Positions 1-10,693 of a DNA stretch of 64,000 nucleotides are shown in pieces. The translations under genes were made by a program, and so were the position numbers. Under the pieces are notes generated by a model. It was not told the DNA's origin. It saw nothing but the letters and a program-made list of their open reading frames with translations, and ran no database searches. The stretch's first letter is position 1; each line of letters begins with the position of its first letter. This DNA comes from Alphaproteobacteria bacterium (GTDB lineage: Bacteria > Pseudomonadota > Alphaproteobacteria > SHVP01), in NCBI GenBank assembly GCA_040216735.1, contig JAVJOO010000005.1, forward strand, positions 186,001-250,000, in the 5' to 3' direction.

Positions 1-1920
<1,920 letters not shown>

Positions 1921-1957
1921 TTATAGGGGCCGCGTAGAATCCCGTAAAGGCTGCGGC

Positions 1958-2776
1958 TTAGGCGGTCAGCTCCGCTTCTTCTTCCGCCTCGCGGGCGGCG
2001 CGCCGTTTCTCGACCCGGCGGGCCAAGAAAATCGAGACCTCGTATAGGAGCAGCATCGGCACGCCCAGACCGATCTGGCTGATGAGGTCGGGCGGGGTCA
2101 GGATCGCGGCAATCGCGAAAACAACGACGACCGCGTAGCGCCGCTTTTTAGCCAATGAGTCGGCGGAGACGATGCCGGCGCGGGACAACAACGTGAGGAC
2201 CACCGGCATTTGAAAGGCAATGCCGAACGCGAAGATCAGCTTCATGATCAAAGACAGATACTCGCCGACCTTGGCCTCGAGTTCGATGGGCAGCGTGCCC
2301 TCTCCGCCCGGCGTCTCGAAACCGAGAAAGAAGCGCCACGCCAGCGGGATGATCATGTAATAGACCAACGCCGCGCCGGCGGTGAACAGGATCGGCGTAG
2401 CAATGAGGAACGGTAAAAACGCACCGCGTTCGTTTTTGTAGAGACCGGGCGCGGCGAATTTCCAAATTTGCATCGCCAGGAACGGAAACGTCACCCAAAA
2501 CGCGGCGAACATCGAAACCTTGAGCAGCGTAAAGAAAGCCTCTTGCAGGGCGGTATAGATCAGGCGCTTGCCCGTCATGCCCTGGACGGCATCGGCGTAG
2601 GGCTGCACAAGGAAATTGTAGATCTCGTCGGAAAAGACGTAGGCGACGACGAACGCCACGACGAAAAAAATCACGACCTGCATCAGCCGCTTGCGCAGCT
2701 CGGTCAGATGTTCGAGCAGCGGCGCCTTGCTGGACTCGATCTCCGCCTCTTCGTCGGGTGCCCGTTCTGCGACCAT
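1958..2776 (-). CDS. tatC: Sec-independent protein translocase TatC
   Basis: Polytopic inner-membrane receptor of the twin-arginine translocation system, which recognises the RR signal peptide together with TatB. The protein has 272 residues and six predicted membrane spans. The N-terminal cytosolic part carries PLLEHLTELRKRL, including the conserved HLxELRxR segment. The C-terminal tail is charged (Glu and Arg rich). The gene starts with ATG and lies ten bases downstream of tatB, so tatA-tatB-tatC-serS-surE reads as one transcription unit on the minus strand. Confidence 0.98.
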   Translation of the reverse strand: MVAERAPDEEAEIESSKAPLLEHLTELRKRLMQVVIFFVVAFVVAYVFSDEIYNFLVQPYADAVQGMTGKRLIYTALQEAFFTLLKVSMFAAFWVTFPFLAMQIWKFAAPGLYKNERGAFLPFLIATPILFTAGAALVYYMIIPLAWRFFLGFETPGGEGTLPIELEAKVGEYLSLIMKLIFAFGIAFQMPVVLTLLSRAGIVSADSLAKKRRYAVVVVFAIAAILTPPDLISQIGLGVPMLLLYEVSIFLARRVEKRRAAREAEEEAELTA

Positions 2777-2786
2777 GTGGCCGTTC

Positions 2787-3311
2787 CTAGGCGGTCGACG
2801 CGCCGGCCTTGGCCGGCGGTTGGGTCGATTGTTCGCTCAAGGCGGCGTCATCGGCTTTGTGAGCCGCTGCGGCGTCGGCCTTGTGGGACGCGGCGTCATC
2901 GGCTTTTTGCGCCGCCGCAGCGACCGCATCGCCGTCTGCCGGAATCGACGCGGGCTTATCGTCTTCCTCTAGGGCCGCCGGTTTCGCCAGCGCTTCCGCC
3001 GGTTGGGACTCCACCGAGCCCGCAACGTTGCCGTCGATCGCTTTCTTTAGCGATCCATCGGGGTCGATGTGTTTGTTCAGCGCCGTCACGCTGCTGCCGC
3101 CGCCAATGCTGTTGAGGTCGCGTCGCAAATCGTCGAGTTCTGTTTCGCGGCCGATCTCTTCGAGGCTGCTGGTGAATTCGCGGCTCATCCGGCGGGCCTT
3201 TGCCGTCCACTGGCCGACCGTGCGAATAACCTTCGGCAGGTCTTTGGGCCCGACCACGAGGATCAGGACCAGGACCACCACCATCATTTCGGTCCAGCCA
3301 ATATCGAACAT
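2787..3311 (-). CDS. tatB: Sec-independent protein translocase TatB
   Basis: Single-span membrane partner of TatC. The N-terminus MFDIGWTEMMVVVLV gives the hydrophobic span, followed by the GPKDLPKVIR hinge and an amphipathic helix, as expected for TatB. At 174 residues it is in the usual range. The C-terminal half is low complexity: Ala, Asp and Lys rich, with near-repeats of DAAAAHKADDAA, probably a disordered tail. It lies between tatA (59-base gap) and tatC (ten-base gap). TatB rather than TatA is chosen because of its length, the P in the hinge and the order of the genes. Confidence 0.96.
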   Translation of the reverse strand: MFDIGWTEMMVVVLVLILVVGPKDLPKVIRTVGQWTAKARRMSREFTSSLEEIGRETELDDLRRDLNSIGGGSSVTALNKHIDPDGSLKKAIDGNVAGSVESQPAEALAKPAALEEDDKPASIPADGDAVAAAAQKADDAASHKADAAAAHKADDAALSEQSTQPPAKAGASTA

Positions 3312-3370
3312 CGCGGTGAAGCCTCGGGAACCCGCTCAAGCGCCGCGCCGTGGCGCCGGATGGTTCCTGG

Positions 3371-3592
3371 TTACGCGGTTTCTTTTTTGTTGGTTTCGAC
3401 CGAGGCCGGTTTTTCGGCCGTCGCGTCGATCGTCTTTTGCTGCGCCCCAACCGTATCGTCCTCGGCCATGCCGCGCTTAAAGCTCTTGATACCTTTGGCC
3501 ATATCGCCCATCAGACTCGAAATCTTGCCGCGGCCAAACAGAACCACGAGCAAGAGCACGACGACGAGGATTTGCCAGAAACTGATTCCCAT
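3371..3592 (-). CDS. tatA: Sec-independent protein translocase TatA
   Basis: Small pore-forming subunit of the Tat translocase. The 73-residue product begins [17 protein letters not shown], a single N-terminal span, followed by the [20 protein letters not shown] amphipathic helix typical of TatA. I chose the ATG at 3592 because an SD-like GGAG sits about seven bases upstream and the protein then starts at the membrane span. A start 13 codons further upstream would add a polar stretch that the family lacks. It is the first gene of the tat-serS-surE run. Confidence 0.95.
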   Translation of the reverse strand: MGISFWQILVVVLLLVVLFGRGKISSLMGDMAKGIKSFKRGMAEDDTVGAQQKTIDATAEKPASVETNKKETA

Positions 3593-3708
3593 GTGCTTGC
3601 TCCAGCTGTGTGGCGGACCGTTTTCCGCCATTTGTCGCGATCATCGCAGAAACGCTGAGTCTGCGCAAACGCACCCACCCCGCGCAAAACCCTATTTGCG
3701 CTGGAATT

Positions 3709-4827
3709 TCATCTATTTAGTGACTCTTTTGCGAAAACAAACGCCTGGTTCCGATCAAAATCGACCTTGACCGCGTCGCCCACCGACGGCGGCCGAGTTC
3801 CTGGAATATGGGCCGTCAAGCGGGTATCGCCGTTTACCACTAGGTCGACCACGCTATAGGGCCCTAGAACCCGCGCATTTTCGACGGTAGCCGGGGTTCC
3901 CGTCTCGCCCAGGGCCAAACCTTCATTGCGAATGCCGACGACGACCGGTCCCTCCCCCGCCCCCCCACCGTCGATCACTTTTCCGAGGACGGTTTGGACC
4001 ATTCCGCCCTGCGCGCGCCCCTCGAGCGCATTCACATGACCAAAAAACTTAGCCACGAACAGACTGACCGGTTGACCGTAGATATCTGCGGGCGGCCCAA
4101 CCTGGATGAGACGCCCCTCGCGCATGACCGCGACACGGTCGGCCATCCGCATCGCCTCTCGCGGATCGTGAGTCACCAGCAAGGTCGGCGTCAGGGCCTC
4201 GGCTAGTACACGCAACGTGTCGTCGCGGATCGAATCGCGCAATTGGGTGTCCAGGCCGGAAAACGGCTCATCCATCAACATCAGCGCCGGGCGCGGCGCC
4301 AGCGCGCGCGCGAGCGCAACACGCTGTTGCTCGCCGCCGGACAATTCGTGGGGATAGGTGTGCGCATAGCGCGCCATCCCAACGTGATCGAGAATCGCTT
4401 CGGCCCGCCGCCGCTTGTCGGCTCCATCGCGGCCCCTTACGCCGAACAGAACGTTGTCGATCACCTTGAGGTGCGGGAAGAGCGCGAAGTCCTGGAACAC
4501 CATGCCCGTGTTGCGCTCTTCGGGCGGCAACGCGCGTCCGGCACCCGCAACGACGCGGCCGCCGATACTGATTTGCCCGCGCTGCAGTTCCTCGAGCCCG
4601 GCAGCGAGACGCAGCGTCGTTGATTTACCGCACCCTGATGGACCTACCAGACAGACCACTTCGCCGGCGCCGACGCTCAGCGAAAATCCGTCGACCGCGG
4701 CGATCCGGCCATAGCGATGGCCGACGTCGTCGAAGATCAAGGCGGGGGTGTCGGGTTCGGTCACGGCGCGGGTCTCGTCATAGAGTGGTGCCGACTGTGT
4801 AGCACAGGTGGGGACAGTGTCGGACAC
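3709..4827 (-). CDS. fbpC: Iron(III)-type ABC transporter ATP-binding protein
   Basis: ATPase that powers the ferric-iron type importer encoded upstream. Walker A is GPSGCGKST (residues 62-70), the signature is LSGGEQQR (162-169), and Walker B ends in LMLMDEP with the catalytic Glu at 187. The C-terminal 100 residues look like the TOBE-like regulatory domain of the PotA/FbpC group. The first 25 residues are unusual for the family, so the GTG at 4827 may be too early; an in-frame GTG at 4764 gives a more normal N-terminus. The gene starts five bases after the permease stop. Spermidine or thiamine import is possible from this ATPase alone; the binding protein favours iron. Confidence 0.9.
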   Translation of the reverse strand: MSDTVPTCATQSAPLYDETRAVTEPDTPALIFDDVGHRYGRIAAVDGFSLSVGAGEVVCLVGPSGCGKSTTLRLAAGLEELQRGQISIGGRVVAGAGRALPPEERNTGMVFQDFALFPHLKVIDNVLFGVRGRDGADKRRRAEAILDHVGMARYAHTYPHELSGGEQQRVALARALAPRPALMLMDEPFSGLDTQLRDSIRDDTLRVLAEALTPTLLVTHDPREAMRMADRVAVMREGRLIQVGPPADIYGQPVSLFVAKFFGHVNALEGRAQGGMVQTVLGKVIDGGGAGEGPVVVGIRNEGLALGETGTPATVENARVLGPYSVVDLVVNGDTRLTAHIPGTRPPSVGDAVKVDFDRNQAFVFAKESLNR

Positions 4828-4832
4828 CGTGG

Positions 4833-6515
4833 TCAGATGACCTCGCTGGGATCGCGGGCGACCGCTTGGTTCAACAGAACCACCGGCACCAGGCCGACGG
4901 CGACGATGGTGAGCGCGCCAAGCGCCGAGAGCTCAAGCTGCTCGGACGATCCGAACTGGTAGACGTAGGTCGCGAGCGTGTCGAAGTTGAACGGCCGCAA
5001 CAGGAGCGTGGCTGGCAATTCCTTCATCACATCGACAAAGATCAAGAGCGCCGCGGTGAGCAAGGTACCCTTCATCAGCGGTAAATGAACCCGCCGCAAC
5101 GTGCCGGTGGGTCCTTCGCCCAACGTACGGGCCGCCATTTCCATGCTCGGTTTGATACGGCCGAGGCCGGATTCTAGCGCGCCGTAGGAGAGCGCGAAGA
5201 AACGCACGACATAGGCGAACATCACCGCCGCAACGGTCCCGCTCAGAAGCAAGCCGGTTGAAACACCGAAAGTGTCGCGCATCCACCCGTCGAAGGCGTT
5301 ATCGAACGCACCGAAGGGAATTAGGATGCCGAGCGCCAGCACTGCGCCGGGAATGGCGTAACCTAGGCTTGCGAACCGTGCCGCACTTGACAGAATACGG
5401 CCGCCGCGCAGGCGAACGGCGTAGGCCAGGAACGTGGCAAGTGTGACACACAGAAGCGCCGCGCCCCCCGCCAGCAACAGACTGTTAATTGCAAAATCGG
5501 GAAAGCGCGACGACCAGGACTCCGAGGCAAACAGCACCGCATTCTTGAGCAGGACCCCGCCGGGGAGAAGAAAGCCCAGGGCGACCGGTGCCAAACACGC
5601 CCCAAAAGCAGCCCACCGCGCAGCGCCGCCCAGGCCAGTGCGGCGCGCGCGGCGATGCCGCGTCGCCAACGTGTGGTAGCGACGGCGGCGGCGCTCCAGA
5701 CGTTCCAAGAGGATGAGCAGGACGACAAAACCGAGCATGACCAAGGCGATCTGTGCGCCGCCTCCGACATTGCCCATGGTCAGCCAGACATTGAATACCC
5801 CTGCGGTCAGGGTTCGTACGGCGAAGTAATCGACGGTACCGAAATCGTTGAGGGTCTCCATCAGCGTCAACGTCACGCCGACGACGATCGCCGGCCGCGC
5901 CAACGGCAAAGCCACCCGCCAAAACGTGCGCCACGGTCCGGCGCCCAACGTGCGACTCACCTCCCGGGTGATCCCGGCCTGTTCCAAAAAAGCAGCGCGG
6001 GCCAAGAGATAGACATAGGGGTAGAGCGTCAGCGTCATCATCGCGACGGCCCCACCCACGGTGCGAATCTCAGGGAACCAATAGTCGCGCGCCGAGGTCC
6101 AACCGAACATGTCGCGTAGGAGGCTCTGTATAGGGCCCGCGAATTCGAGCAGATCGGTGTAGACATAGGCAACGATGTAGGTGGGTGCGGCCAACGGCAG
6201 CATCAGCGCCCACTGAAACACGCGGCGCCCGGGAAACTCGGCAGTTGTCACCAACCATGCTGTGCCGACGCCGATAACGGCGCTACCGAGCGCGACACCT
6301 ACCATCAGGCGGACGGTCGTTTCGATGTAATCCCACAGCACCGTCTCGAAGAGATGGGGCCAGATGTTCTCGCTGGGAAAAACCGCCAACCACGTCACGG
6401 CCAAGATCGGAAGACCGACCGCCAGAGCAATGAGCAGCCCGCCGATCTGCCAAAGACCTTCAGTCCCGACGCGCCGGGAACCCAACGCCACCGCCGCTTT
6501 GGCGTCGCTCACCAT
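4833..6515 (-). CDS. fbpB: Iron(III)-type ABC transporter permease (two fused permease halves)
   Basis: Inner-membrane permease of 560 residues with about twelve spans. It carries two binding-protein-dependent permease domains in one chain, as in FbpB/HitB. EAA-like loops are visible in each half: SRTLGAGPWRTFWRVALP in the first and ARTLGEGPTGTLRRVHLP in the second. These loops contact the ATPase. The gene lies between the binding-protein gene (84-base gap containing a hairpin) and the ATPase gene (five-base gap). Function is taken from the operon and the fused architecture; no residue directly reports the substrate. Confidence 0.93.
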   Translation of the reverse strand: MVSDAKAAVALGSRRVGTEGLWQIGGLLIALAVGLPILAVTWLAVFPSENIWPHLFETVLWDYIETTVRLMVGVALGSAVIGVGTAWLVTTAEFPGRRVFQWALMLPLAAPTYIVAYVYTDLLEFAGPIQSLLRDMFGWTSARDYWFPEIRTVGGAVAMMTLTLYPYVYLLARAAFLEQAGITREVSRTLGAGPWRTFWRVALPLARPAIVVGVTLTLMETLNDFGTVDYFAVRTLTAGVFNVWLTMGNVGGGAQIALVMLGFVVLLILLERLERRRRRYHTLATRHRRARRTGLGGAARWAAFGACLAPVALGFLLPGGVLLKNAVLFASESWSSRFPDFAINSLLLAGGAALLCVTLATFLAYAVRLRGGRILSSAARFASLGYAIPGAVLALGILIPFGAFDNAFDGWMRDTFGVSTGLLLSGTVAAVMFAYVVRFFALSYGALESGLGRIKPSMEMAARTLGEGPTGTLRRVHLPLMKGTLLTAALLIFVDVMKELPATLLLRPFNFDTLATYVYQFGSSEQLELSALGALTIVAVGLVPVVLLNQAVARDPSEVI

Positions 6516-6545
6516 GCCCTCACTCTACACAAACCCATAACAAAC

Positions 6546-6577
6546 GAACCCCGACGTCGCGACCGACGTCGGGGTTC
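6546..6577 (-). terminator. Perfect hairpin between binding-protein and permease genes
   Basis: Two 14-base arms pair exactly (GAACCCCGACGTCG with its complement) around the loop CGAC. On the minus strand the stem is followed by GTTTGTTATG, only moderately U-rich. It lies 23 bases after the binding-protein stop and 31 bases before the permease start. Such intercistronic hairpins commonly act as partial terminators or mRNA stabilisers that raise binding-protein levels over permease levels. Which of the two applies here is not decided by the sequence. Confidence 0.8.
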
Positions 6578-6599
6578 TACGCCGCAAACGCGACGGATT

Positions 6600-7649
6600 C
6601 TAGCTAGACGGTCCTGCGTTGAAGTTGACTTCGTTGATCATACGGATTGCTGCGGGGCGTAGTTTAGCCACCGCAGCCAACGACTGATCGGCCCGCTTGA
6701 ACGTACCGAAGGACTCCAACAGGCCCGACGGATCGACACCCTCACGCAGCGGATACTCGTTGTTCTGCTCGGCGTACATCCGTTGCGCCAGGTCGCCGAC
6801 CAGGAACCGCATCAGCTTGAGCGCATTATCGCGGTTGGGCGCCGACTTGGTCATCGCCATGCCGGAGATATTCATGTGGGTGCCAGCCCCCGCTTGGTCG
6901 GGGAAGATCATGTTGGCGGCCTGCGCCCACGCGAATTGCTCTTCGTTTTGCAACATCAGGGCATAGTAGTAGTGATTGCCCAGGGCTAGATCGCATTGAC
7001 CCTCCAAGATCGCCTTGACCTGGGCCCGGTCGTTGCCCTGCGGCTTGCGGGCAAGATTATCGCGCAGACCGACCAACCACGCCTTGGCTTTGGCTTCGCC
7101 GTGCTTCTCGATCATCGCGGCGAACAGCGCGACGTTGTACTCATGGTCGCCGGCACGGGTGCAGATCTTGCCCCGCCACTTTGGATCGGCGAGGTCTTCG
7201 TAGTTCAGCGCGCGCGCCTCCTCAAGCGGCACCCGGTCCTTGGATGCGTAGATCACCCGGGCGCGCTGGGTCAGGCCGAACCATTGGCCTTCGGGATCGC
7301 GCATGGCCGCCGGCAGTATCTGTTCAAGGGTCGCGTCGTGTACCACTTGGGTAACCCCGCCCTCCACCGCGTCGGCAAGCCGCCCGATATCGACGGTGAA
7401 GATCAAGTCGGCGGGCGAGTTACGGCCCTCCGCTTTCAGACGTTCCACCAACCCCTTTTCGGCAAAGACGACATTCACGTTAATCCCGGTCTCGCGGGTA
7501 AACGCGTCGAACATCGGCTGAATCAGGAACGGTTGCCGGTAAGAGTAGACGTTGACTTCCTCGGCAGCCTGTACCGCCGTCGACGCCCCCACAAACCCGC
7601 CGAGTATCAAAAGGCCGGCGATACCGGACCGAAACACCCTTCGCAACAT
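6600..7649 (-). CDS. fbpA: Ferric-iron type ABC transporter periplasmic binding protein
   Basis: Periplasmic receptor that delivers ferric iron to the permease. Residues 1-28 are a signal peptide ending in AVQAAEE. The mature protein begins VNVYSYRQPFLIQPMFDAF, as in FbpA/FutA/AfuA proteins. The tyrosine run GNHYYYALM and the later NNEYPLR fit the tyrosine-rich iron site of the FutA group. I chose the ATG at 7649 because GGAGAG sits seven bases upstream; ATG at 7655 and GTG at 7664 are alternatives. The gene is first in its operon and has Fur-like boxes upstream. Symbols afuA or futA would be equally defensible. Confidence 0.9.
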   Translation of the reverse strand: MLRRVFRSGIAGLLILGGFVGASTAVQAAEEVNVYSYRQPFLIQPMFDAFTRETGINVNVVFAEKGLVERLKAEGRNSPADLIFTVDIGRLADAVEGGVTQVVHDATLEQILPAAMRDPEGQWFGLTQRARVIYASKDRVPLEEARALNYEDLADPKWRGKICTRAGDHEYNVALFAAMIEKHGEAKAKAWLVGLRDNLARKPQGNDRAQVKAILEGQCDLALGNHYYYALMLQNEEQFAWAQAANMIFPDQAGAGTHMNISGMAMTKSAPNRDNALKLMRFLVGDLAQRMYAEQNNEYPLREGVDPSGLLESFGTFKRADQSLAAVAKLRPAAIRMINEVNFNAGPSS

Positions 7650-7786
7650 GTACATCTCTCCCACCTTGACCCGCCGATACGGCTTAGGTTCGGTTGTTAA
7701 TGGCCAGTCGCCGGTATGCGTCCGATGCTGGGCTTACGGAGCCTATGCGAGGCGGGACGCCGTCGATTTGACCTAGATCAAGCGAT

Positions 7787-7801
7787 TGCAAATCAATCGC
7801 A
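7787..7801. promoter_or_regulatory. Second Fur/Mur-like imperfect palindrome
   Basis: TGCAAATCAATCGCA is a 7-1-7 imperfect palindrome (five of seven paired positions agree) located about 140 bases before the binding-protein start and about 20 bases from the stronger box. It resembles the TGCAAAT-type half-sites reported for alphaproteobacterial Fur/Mur proteins. It may be a second operator or a chance match. Confidence 0.4.
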
Positions 7802-7817
7802 GTGACGGGACGTTACC

Positions 7818-7838
7818 GTTATTGATAATCATTCGCAA
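7818..7838. promoter_or_regulatory. Fur-like operator upstream of the iron ABC operon
   Basis: The segment TTGATAATCATTCGCAA (7822-7838) forms a 7-1-7 imperfect palindrome (TGATAAT, C, ATTCGCA). Positions 7818-7836 agree with the classical 19-base Fur box at 14 of 19 bases by my alignment. It lies about 170 bases upstream of the binding-protein start in an AT-rich stretch. A weak minus-strand promoter can be drawn over it (TTGCGA at 7838-7833, 17-base spacer, TAACGT), which would let Fur block RNA polymerase. Confidence 0.6.
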
Positions 7839-7851
7839 CTAAAACTTCAGA

Positions 7852-7880
7852 TAAAAAGCATTGGGAGAAATGCCCCAATC
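7852..7880 (-). terminator. Probable terminator of the heptose operon
   Basis: On the minus strand, ATTGGG and CCCAAT pair around an eight-base loop and are followed by GCTTTTTATC. It lies about 30 bases after the stop of the last gene of the operon (7909) and before the Fur-like region of the next operon. The stem is short, so it may be weak. Confidence 0.55.
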
Positions 7881-7908
7881 TGCCGGCCTCCCCAAAAGAC
7901 CGGGCGCC

Positions 7909-8841
7909 CTAGGTGACGGCGGCGAATTCCCGCACGGAATTGGCGATCGCGTCAGGCTGGAGACCGTAGTAGCCCAGCAAATCGTCTTGGGTACCGTACT
8001 TGTCGGGAAAACGGTCGGGAATGCCAAGACGCAAAACCGGCGGCGCCTTCCGGCCAAGCCGGTCACCAAGTAAATCGTTCACAGCACTGCCCAAACCGCC
8101 GACCAGCGTGTGCTCCTCTAGCGTAATGATCCCGCGAACCCGCCCAGCAAGGTCGAGGAGCGCCGCATCGTCCAGCGGTTTCACCGTATGCATATGCAGC
8201 ACGCCGCATTGCAGGCCCCCCGCCATCGCCAGTGCGTCGGCCGCTGCCAAGGCCCGATTGGTCATGACCCCAGTGGACACCAGCAAGAAGTCGCCCGGAT
8301 CACGCATCAAGATGGCTTTGCCAATGGTGAAACCGTCTGCCTCCCGCGACACGACGGGATCGCCGCCCTTGGCGAGTCGGATATAGACCGGCCCCGGCAT
8401 GTCTAACGTCTGCGGCACGAACCGCGCCATCTCTTCTTTGTCGACCGGTGCCACGACCGTCATGTTGGGGAGTGCACGCATGATCGAAAGATCCTCGACC
8501 GCTAGATGCGTCGGCCCGAGCGGTGCGTAGACAAGTCCGCCACCGTTGCCGATGAGACGGACCGGTAGGTTGTGGAGACAAAGGTCGACCGCGACCTGTT
8601 CGAAGCACCGCCGCGTAATGAATGTCGCGATGGTGTTGACGTAAGGAATAAACCCCTCCATCGCCAGACCCGCAGCCATGCCGATAATGTTTTGTTCGGT
8701 CACCCCTTCCATGAAAAACCGGTCGGGCATTTCTTCTTTAAACTCGTCGAGCGTTCCGGCGCCGAGATCGGAGCCAATGAACACCACACGCGGGTCACGC
8801 CGCGCCAGTTCGTAAACGCAATCGAGGCTGGTCTTGCGCAT
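7909..8841 (-). CDS. Transketolase, C-terminal subunit (pyrimidine-binding and C-terminal domains)
   Basis: Together with the preceding gene this makes a split, thiamine-diphosphate-dependent transketolase that moves two-carbon ketol units between sugar phosphates. The 310-residue product has the Pyr domain with DRFFMEGVTEQNIIGMAAG, containing the conserved catalytic Glu that contacts the thiazolium cofactor, and a transketolase C-terminal domain with TLEEHTLVGGLGSAV. The ATG at 8841 begins MRKTSLDCVYELA and lies two bases after the stop of the N-terminal subunit. In this sugar operon it probably supplies or uses sedoheptulose 7-phosphate or builds an unusual ketose. A 1-deoxyxylulose or pyruvate-dehydrogenase-type enzyme is less likely. 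Confidence 0.92.
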   Translation of the reverse strand: MRKTSLDCVYELARRDPRVVFIGSDLGAGTLDEFKEEMPDRFFMEGVTEQNIIGMAAGLAMEGFIPYVNTIATFITRRCFEQVAVDLCLHNLPVRLIGNGGGLVYAPLGPTHLAVEDLSIMRALPNMTVVAPVDKEEMARFVPQTLDMPGPVYIRLAKGGDPVVSREADGFTIGKAILMRDPGDFLLVSTGVMTNRALAAADALAMAGGLQCGVLHMHTVKPLDDAALLDLAGRVRGIITLEEHTLVGGLGSAVNDLLGDRLGRKAPPVLRLGIPDRFPDKYGTQDDLLGYYGLQPDAIANSVREFAAVT

Positions 8842-8843
8842 GG

Positions 8844-9680
8844 CTATGCGAGCTCCGCGTACATGGCGGCGACATCGTCGTCGCTGATTTTGGATTTGTG
8901 ATGCCAGTCGGGATTGCCCTCGGCAGCAGCGATACCCCTGCCCTTCACGGTATGGCAAATGATCGCCGAGGGCTTGTCTCGCTGGAACGGCACGGCAGAA
9001 AGGACGCGGTGCAACTGCGCGACGTCGTGCCCATCGACCTCGTGTACCGCGAAACCGAATGCGCGCCACTTGTCGGCCAAAGGTTCAAGGTCCTGAACCA
9101 CCGACGTACGGTCGTAGGATTGCAGCTTGTTGTAATCGACCATCGCCACCAGGTTCGAGAGCTTGTGCTTTCCGGCACTCAGTGCGGCCTCCCACACCGA
9201 CCCTTCGTTGATCTCGCCGTCGCCCATGATGACGAAGACACGGGAGTCGCGTTTCTGGAGGCGCATCGCCAGCGCTTGACCTATACCGATCGACAGACCG
9301 TGACCCAACGCACCGGTCGAGGCTTCGACACCCGGTACTTTGGCGCGCTCGGGGTGGCCGCCGAGAATCCCATCGAATTGACAGAAACGGTCGAGTTCAT
9401 CGGCAGGAAAGAACCCTTTGTCGGCGAGGATCGCGTAGAGCGCCAGACACCCGTGCCCTTTACTCAAGATGCAACGGTCGCGACCGGCCCAGCGCGGCGC
9501 AGCGGGGTCGTAGCGAAGAATATCGTCGTAGAGAACGCGCAGCGTTTCGATCAACGAGAACGCCGATCCGAGGTGGCCGCGTTTGCCGCCGTCCAAACCG
9601 CGGACAACCAGCCGCCGCAGCGCGAGAGAACGGTCGTCGAGGTCATCGCCCACGACCCGTATGTGCGCTTCATGAGTCAC
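8844..9680 (-). CDS. Transketolase, N-terminal subunit (thiamine diphosphate PP domain)
   Basis: The 278-residue product carries the diphosphate-binding half of transketolase: SKGHGCLALYA, TGALGHGLSIGIG, and the thiamine motif GDGEINEGSVWEAA, where GDG and the later N bind the metal and diphosphate. The start is the GTG at 9680 (VTHEAHIRVV), overlapping the stop of the kinase gene by four bases (GTGA). Split transketolases are common in polysaccharide and secondary-sugar loci. The C-terminal subunit follows after two bases, so equal amounts of both halves are expected. Confidence 0.92.
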   Translation of the reverse strand: MTHEAHIRVVGDDLDDRSLALRRLVVRGLDGGKRGHLGSAFSLIETLRVLYDDILRYDPAAPRWAGRDRCILSKGHGCLALYAILADKGFFPADELDRFCQFDGILGGHPERAKVPGVEASTGALGHGLSIGIGQALAMRLQKRDSRVFVIMGDGEINEGSVWEAALSAGKHKLSNLVAMVDYNKLQSYDRTSVVQDLEPLADKWRAFGFAVHEVDGHDVAQLHRVLSAVPFQRDKPSAIICHTVKGRGIAAAEGNPDWHHKSKISDDDVAAMYAELA

Positions 9681-10693
9681 GCCGCGATCTCCTTTTGAAC
9701 GCGAGAAACGAAATCCTTGGCTTTGCCGAGTTGCCGCACGAGTACCTCGTTGCGATTGCGCTCCCCATGGGCGAATGCCCGCTGGGCCCAACGCTCGGGA
9801 ATAAATTCGTTCAACACGATCAACGCCCACCGCAATGCATAGAGCGGCTTTAGCAAGTTGAGACGCGCCCCAAACGTTGGGTCGTCGGCGAAAATCGCCA
9901 TAGTCTTTTCTTCGAACCGCGCGGCCAAGTTGGCGTCCAACGCCATACCGGGGTGGACGACGAAGTCGGCGACCAGCTTGACCGGATCGTCCCAACCGAA
10001 ATACTCGAAGTCACAAAAGACCAACGCCCCGTCGGCGGACCGAACCGCATTGTGAAATCCGAAATCCGACGGCGACAGCGTACGCAGTCGCTCGGGCAGA
10101 TTAGCGCTCCGGGAAATCCCCGCCGCCGCAAAACCGCGTTGGGCTCGAGCCCAGGTGGCGTGCAAGGTGTTGTCGAAGCTGTCTTGCAAAAAGACGGCGA
10201 GGTCCGTGCGGAACGCCGCTTCACGCGATAAGCGAGCCCGCCGCGCGACAATTTGACGGTGCACCTCGTCAGGCGACAAACACGCCTCGCGGGCGAGCGG
10301 CAATTCTGCAGCCCCTTCGAGACGGGCGAGGTTGCGCAATGCCTGAACAAAGTCACCTGCCGCGTCGATGTCGGCTGGCGTCGGTACGCTGACGGGATCG
10401 CCGTCGATCCATCCGAACAGAGCGCATTGGGCGTTGCGGTCCGCGGCCATGGGTTGGGGAATGGACCGCATCCCCTCGCCCCACATGTAGGTCAGTCCGG
10501 CGAATTCGGCGCTGAGACGCTGGTTCCCGTCGGCACCCCCGGCGAAGTAGGTTTTCAGCGCGAAGCGCGACCCGTTGCCGCCGTCGACGCGGTAAACCCG
10601 GTGGTTTCCCGCCCCCTGTATCTCTTCGAGGGCGCCGACCGACCCGCCACACAGACCGCGCGCGACCTCGGCAATCTGCGACAGTTGGTTCAC
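9677..10693 (-). CDS. APH/choline-kinase-fold phosphotransferase, probably a sugar kinase
   Basis: The 338-residue protein has the aminoglycoside-phosphotransferase fold. An N-terminal ATP-binding lobe contains the likely ATP Lys in RFALKTYF. The catalytic loop is LSPSDFGFHN (Asp210, Asn215), replacing the usual HxDxxxxN, and the magnesium Asp is in LVFCDFEYFGW (Asp228). Proteins of this fold phosphorylate small hydroxylated substrates. Position inside a heptose-type operon suggests a sugar or sugar-phosphate substrate rather than an antibiotic, which is inference. The GTG start overlaps the HAD gene stop by four bases and the stop overlaps the transketolase start by four. Confidence 0.75.
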   Translation of the reverse strand: MNQLSQIAEVARGLCGGSVGALEEIQGAGNHRVYRVDGGNGSRFALKTYFAGGADGNQRLSAEFAGLTYMWGEGMRSIPQPMAADRNAQCALFGWIDGDPVSVPTPADIDAAGDFVQALRNLARLEGAAELPLAREACLSPDEVHRQIVARRARLSREAAFRTDLAVFLQDSFDNTLHATWARAQRGFAAAGISRSANLPERLRTLSPSDFGFHNAVRSADGALVFCDFEYFGWDDPVKLVADFVVHPGMALDANLAARFEEKTMAIFADDPTFGARLNLLKPLYALRWALIVLNEFIPERWAQRAFAHGERNRNEVLVRQLGKAKDFVSRVQKEIAA

